DNA from: Fictibacillus macauensis ZFHKF-1 | GTDB taxonomy: Bacteria; Bacillota; Bacilli; Bacillales; Fictibacillaceae | NCBI RefSeq assembly: GCF_000269865.1 | Contig: NZ_AKKV01000025.1 | Coordinates: 156,715-220,714, forward strand | DNA: 64,000 nucleotides | Direction of reading: 5' to 3' | Part shown: one piece after another, positions 61,874 to 64,000 of the stretch | Layout: the number at the start of each line of letters is the position of its first letter | Numbering within the stretch: the first letter of the stretch is position 1 | Program-made: the position numbers and the translations under genes | The notes under the pieces: generated by a model | What the model was told of the DNA's origin: nothing | The model's input: the letters and a program-made list of their open reading frames with translations, nothing else | The model's database searches: none

Positions 61874-62938
61874 ATGAAACATCTAGTATTACTTGGCGGT
61901 GGCTATGGCGGTATGCGCCTGATGAAGCGCTTATTAAATGCTTCAGATTTACCGTCCGATGTACAAATTACTTTGATTGACAAGAACCCTTATCATTGTT
62001 TAAAAACAGAATATTATGCTCTAGCGGCTGGTACGATTTCTGATCACCATATCCGCGTGCCGTTTCCAGAACATCCACAGCTTCACATTAAGTATGGAGA
62101 AATTACAGGAATGAATTTAGAAACAAAAGAAATTCATCTCCTTGATGAAGAACCAATCTCCTTTGATGAATTAGTGATTGGCTTAGGCTGTGAAGACAAG
62201 TATCATAACGTTCCTGGGGCAGCTGAATTTACACATAGCATTCAATCCATCGATAATTCACGCGATACGTACCAAACATTAAATAACTTACCTCATAACG
62301 GTGTTGTAAGTGTTGTTGGAGCTGGGTTAAGTGGGGTTGAGCTTGCTAGTGAATTACATGAAAGTCGCCCTGACTTAAAAATTAAGCTGTTCGATCGTGG
62401 ACCAATCATTCTTAATGGCTTTAAACCACGCTTAAGTAACTATGTACAAAACTGGTTCATTCAACGTGGCGTTGAAGTGATTAACAACTCCAATATTACT
62501 CGTGTTGAAGAAGGCATTCTTTACAATCATGACACTGCGATTCCGAGCGATGCCATCGTTTGGACAGCAGGTATTCAACCTAATAAATTAGTTCGTGATC
62601 TTGATGTTGAAAAAGACCCACAAGGTCGTGTGATCTTAGCGAACTATCATCACCTTCCAGAAAACGAACATGTCTTCGTTGTAGGTGACTGTGCTAGCAT
62701 GCCGTTCTCACCAAGTGCACAACTTGCAGAAGAACAAGCAGAACATATTGCTAAAGTCTTACTTTGCCGTTGGAAAGACGAGCCAATGCCTAAGCTTGAT
62801 GAAATTAAGCTTAAAGGGGTAATGGGCTCACTTGGTAAGAAAAGTGGATTTGGTACGATGGGAAGCGCCTCTCTTATTGGACGCGTGCCACGTCTTTTAA
62901 AATCCGGGATTCTTTGGTTGTACAAATATCAAAACTAG
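61874..62938 (+). CDS. yutJ: NADH dehydrogenase-like flavoprotein YutJ
   Basis: This 354-aa protein has FAD motif LVLLGGGYGGMRLMKRLL, NAD-binding motif VSVVGAGLSGVELASEL and VVGDCASMPFSPSAQLAEEQAE, a second type II NADH dehydrogenase-like enzyme. It is shorter than YumB and lacks a clear membrane-anchoring end. The quinone partner is not known. Confidence 0.92.
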   Translation: MKHLVLLGGGYGGMRLMKRLLNASDLPSDVQITLIDKNPYHCLKTEYYALAAGTISDHHIRVPFPEHPQLHIKYGEITGMNLETKEIHLLDEEPISFDELVIGLGCEDKYHNVPGAAEFTHSIQSIDNSRDTYQTLNNLPHNGVVSVVGAGLSGVELASELHESRPDLKIKLFDRGPIILNGFKPRLSNYVQNWFIQRGVEVINNSNITRVEEGILYNHDTAIPSDAIVWTAGIQPNKLVRDLDVEKDPQGRVILANYHHLPENEHVFVVGDCASMPFSPSAQLAEEQAEHIAKVLLCRWKDEPMPKLDEIKLKGVMGSLGKKSGFGTMGSASLIGRVPRLLKSGILWLYKYQN

Positions 62939-62944
62939 CTCTTC

Positions 62945-62968
62945 GCCCGATCGTTGCTACGATCGGGC
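62945..62968 (+). terminator. Terminator of yutJ
   Basis: GCCCGATCGT/ACGATCGGGC, a perfect 10-bp stem with a 4-base loop and TTTC after it. Confidence 0.9.
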
Positions 62969-62985
62969 TTTCTTTATAAAAAAAA

Positions 62986-63025
62986 ACGATGATTGGCGCA
63001 CTATCACTAGCGCTGCAACCATCGT
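62986..63025 (-). terminator. Terminator of yuzD
   Basis: ACGATGaTTGgcGC pairs imperfectly with GCgcTGCAAcCATCGT; the A-run at its left is a T-run for the minus strand. Confidence 0.65.
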
Positions 63026-63032
63026 TGATCTT

Positions 63033-63365
63033 TTAAACAGCAGGATGTTGATAACCATGCTGTTGCATAATATCATAAATGTCTTTCAAGCGCGGATTTC
63101 CTTCTGCAATAATTTCATCATGAATGACAACAACAGGATAAAACAAATCTTCTTCCACAACACGTTGCGCAAAAAGGAAATTATCACCTTCTGTTGTCGT
63201 AAATATATCAACATACTCTACAATAAAAACCTGATTAGGAAACTTACGAGCGATTGCTGCTTCAAGCCACTCGGCCGTTTCTTTTGAGCTCGGTAAGTTT
63301 ACACAACTAGCACACTTTTGTTCCCCACCGAACACTTTAATCGTAATTGGCTGTTTCATTTCCAT
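63033..63365 (-). CDS. yuzD: YuzD (DUF1462) protein
   Basis: This 110-aa protein has the thioredoxin-like start KVFGGEQKCASCVNLPSS with a CxxC pair and FYPVVVIHDEIIAEGNPRLKDIY. The start is ATG 63365 after GGTGG. It lies between yutJ and yutI as in B. subtilis; it may serve in Fe-S or redox work. Confidence 0.92.
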   Translation of the reverse strand: MEMKQPITIKVFGGEQKCASCVNLPSSKETAEWLEAAIARKFPNQVFIVEYVDIFTTTEGDNFLFAQRVVEEDLFYPVVVIHDEIIAEGNPRLKDIYDIMQQHGYQHPAV

Positions 63366-63531
63366 TCTGCCACCACCCCACATGCATTTCCTTGCTTTCA
63401 TTATTGTAAACGATTTCTTTCAGATAATAAAGTAAGATCTTCTTGCAAACAGATGAGTGCAAGTCATGGATTTTTTTTAGTGGAACCGATATAATAGAGA
63501 TACAGTTTTCTATTGAAAGGGGTATACAATA

Positions 63532-63771
63532 ATGGCTACTGAAACAACAATGCGTGAACAAGTAGAAGAAGTATTAGATAAATTACGTCCATTCCTACTT
63601 CGTGATGGAGGAGACGTTGAACTCGTAGATATCGAAGAAGGTATCGTTAAAGTTCGTTTGATGGGTGCATGCGGAAGCTGTCCATCCTCTACAATTACGC
63701 TTAAAGCAGGGATCGAACGCGCTCTTCTTGAAGAAGTACCGGGCGTTGTTGAACTAGAACAAGTATTTTAA
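63532..63771 (+). CDS. yutI: NifU-like Fe-S scaffold YutI
   Basis: This 79-aa protein is a single NifU C-terminal domain with CGSC (Cys47, Cys50), in [13 protein letters not shown]...[20 protein letters not shown]. It assembles and hands over [4Fe-4S] clusters. It starts at ATG 63532 with GAAAGGGG ahead. Confidence 0.96.
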   Translation: MATETTMREQVEEVLDKLRPFLLRDGGDVELVDIEEGIVKVRLMGACGSCPSSTITLKAGIERALLEEVPGVVELEQVF

Positions 63772-63781
63772 TGTAGAAAAG

Positions 63782-63854
63782 GCTGGGACATAAACAGCCC
63801 TCACTCATAAAAAATGGCTTCAGCATCAGTTTTTGATGCTGAAGCCATTTTTTC
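63782..63854. terminator. Hairpins of module C, at the 3' end of yutI
   Basis: GGCTGggACATAAACAGCC forms a small hairpin (63781-63799). It is followed by the strong perfect stem AATGGCTTCAGCATCA/TGATGCTGAAGCCATT (63813-63828 with 63833-63848, with A- and T-runs). It ends yutI, and the same sequence and order flank modules A and B. Confidence 0.9.
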
Positions 63855-63865
63855 ATATTAAGCAA

Positions 63866-64000
63866 GGAGTAGAGAACAAGCCCTTCTGTAAACGCGTGCG
63901 GGTCAGATCCATTCGCCCGCAGGAGCCCCTGATTCGCACGCAGACCAGGTCCATTCGCGCGCAGGCCAGGTCCGTTCGCGCGCAGGGGCCCTCGATTCGC
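63866..64000 (-). repeat. GCGCGC repeat module C (runs off the window)
   Basis: On the minus strand, cores built on TGCGCGCGA (plus strand TCGCGCGCA) start at plus positions 63913, 63934, 63955, 63976 and 63997, all 21 bp apart, with a decayed one at 63892. The flank 63866-63891 matches that of module B (54160-54185). The array is oriented towards the hairpin, like A and B. Its outer end is beyond the window. Confidence 0.88.

Overview
The window looks like chromosomal DNA from a low-to-mid GC, endospore-forming member of the Bacillaceae. It carries gerP-type germination genes, a CotD-like coat protein, a YjcZ-type peptide, SigI/RsgI-type genes, sinI/sinR with tapA-sipW-tasA, and a long stretch in Bacillus subtilis-like order (yugO, yugN, pgi, a yugJ/K-type dehydrogenase, yuzA, yugI, yugF, yuiH, bioY, yuiF, pepA, yuiD, yuiC, yuiB, yuiA, yumB, yumC, yutM, yuzB, yutJ, yuzD, yutI). 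I cannot fix the species from sequence alone.

Layout. Positions 1-4.5 kb hold a PerR-like regulator (cut by the edge), catalase katA with two PerR boxes, two Hsp20-like genes and five small GerP-like genes in two convergent groups. Positions 4.6-11.8 kb are one long minus-strand kdp operon. It starts with two tandem c-di-AMP (ydaO) riboswitches and a terminator, then three small genes including a degenerate HPr, a 35-aa membrane peptide, kdpF, kdpA, kdpB, kdpC and a kdpD that has lost its kinase half. Positions 12-24 kb are metabolic, transport and envelope genes, including a SAM-riboswitch-controlled NhaC-type transporter (probable methionine importer MetT), a PAS histidine kinase, a poly-serine protein, a GH18 lipoprotein and a polysaccharide deacetylase. 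Positions 24.8-27 kb hold a SigI-like gene that lacks the DNA-melting half, fused by a 4-bp overlap to a long Pro/Thr-rich RsgI.

Positions 27-35 kb are the yug block. Positions 35-38.7 kb hold ypgR and kynurenine genes kynU-kynB. Positions 38.9-41.8 kb form a biofilm matrix locus: sinI, sinR, an SlrR-like gene, tasA, sipW, tapA, with SinR operators ahead of tapA. Positions 42-64 kb are the yui/yum/yut block: cofactors (BioY, FMN riboswitch plus RibU, MqnE), Fe-S assembly (YutM, YutI), type II NADH dehydrogenases, cation efflux, aminopeptidase and small zinc proteins.

The most unusual structure is a repeated intergenic module seen three times (about 47.16-47.77, 53.86-54.30 and 63.78-64.00 kb). 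Each has a GC-rich array with an exact 21-bp period around a TGCGCGCGA core, alternating two spacer types (a 42-bp dimer). On one side is a conserved flank, and beyond it a strong hairpin with the stem TGGCTTCA..CATC that abuts the 3' end of a gene. Array orientation relative to the hairpin is the same in all three copies. It encodes no convincing protein and is not a CRISPR array.
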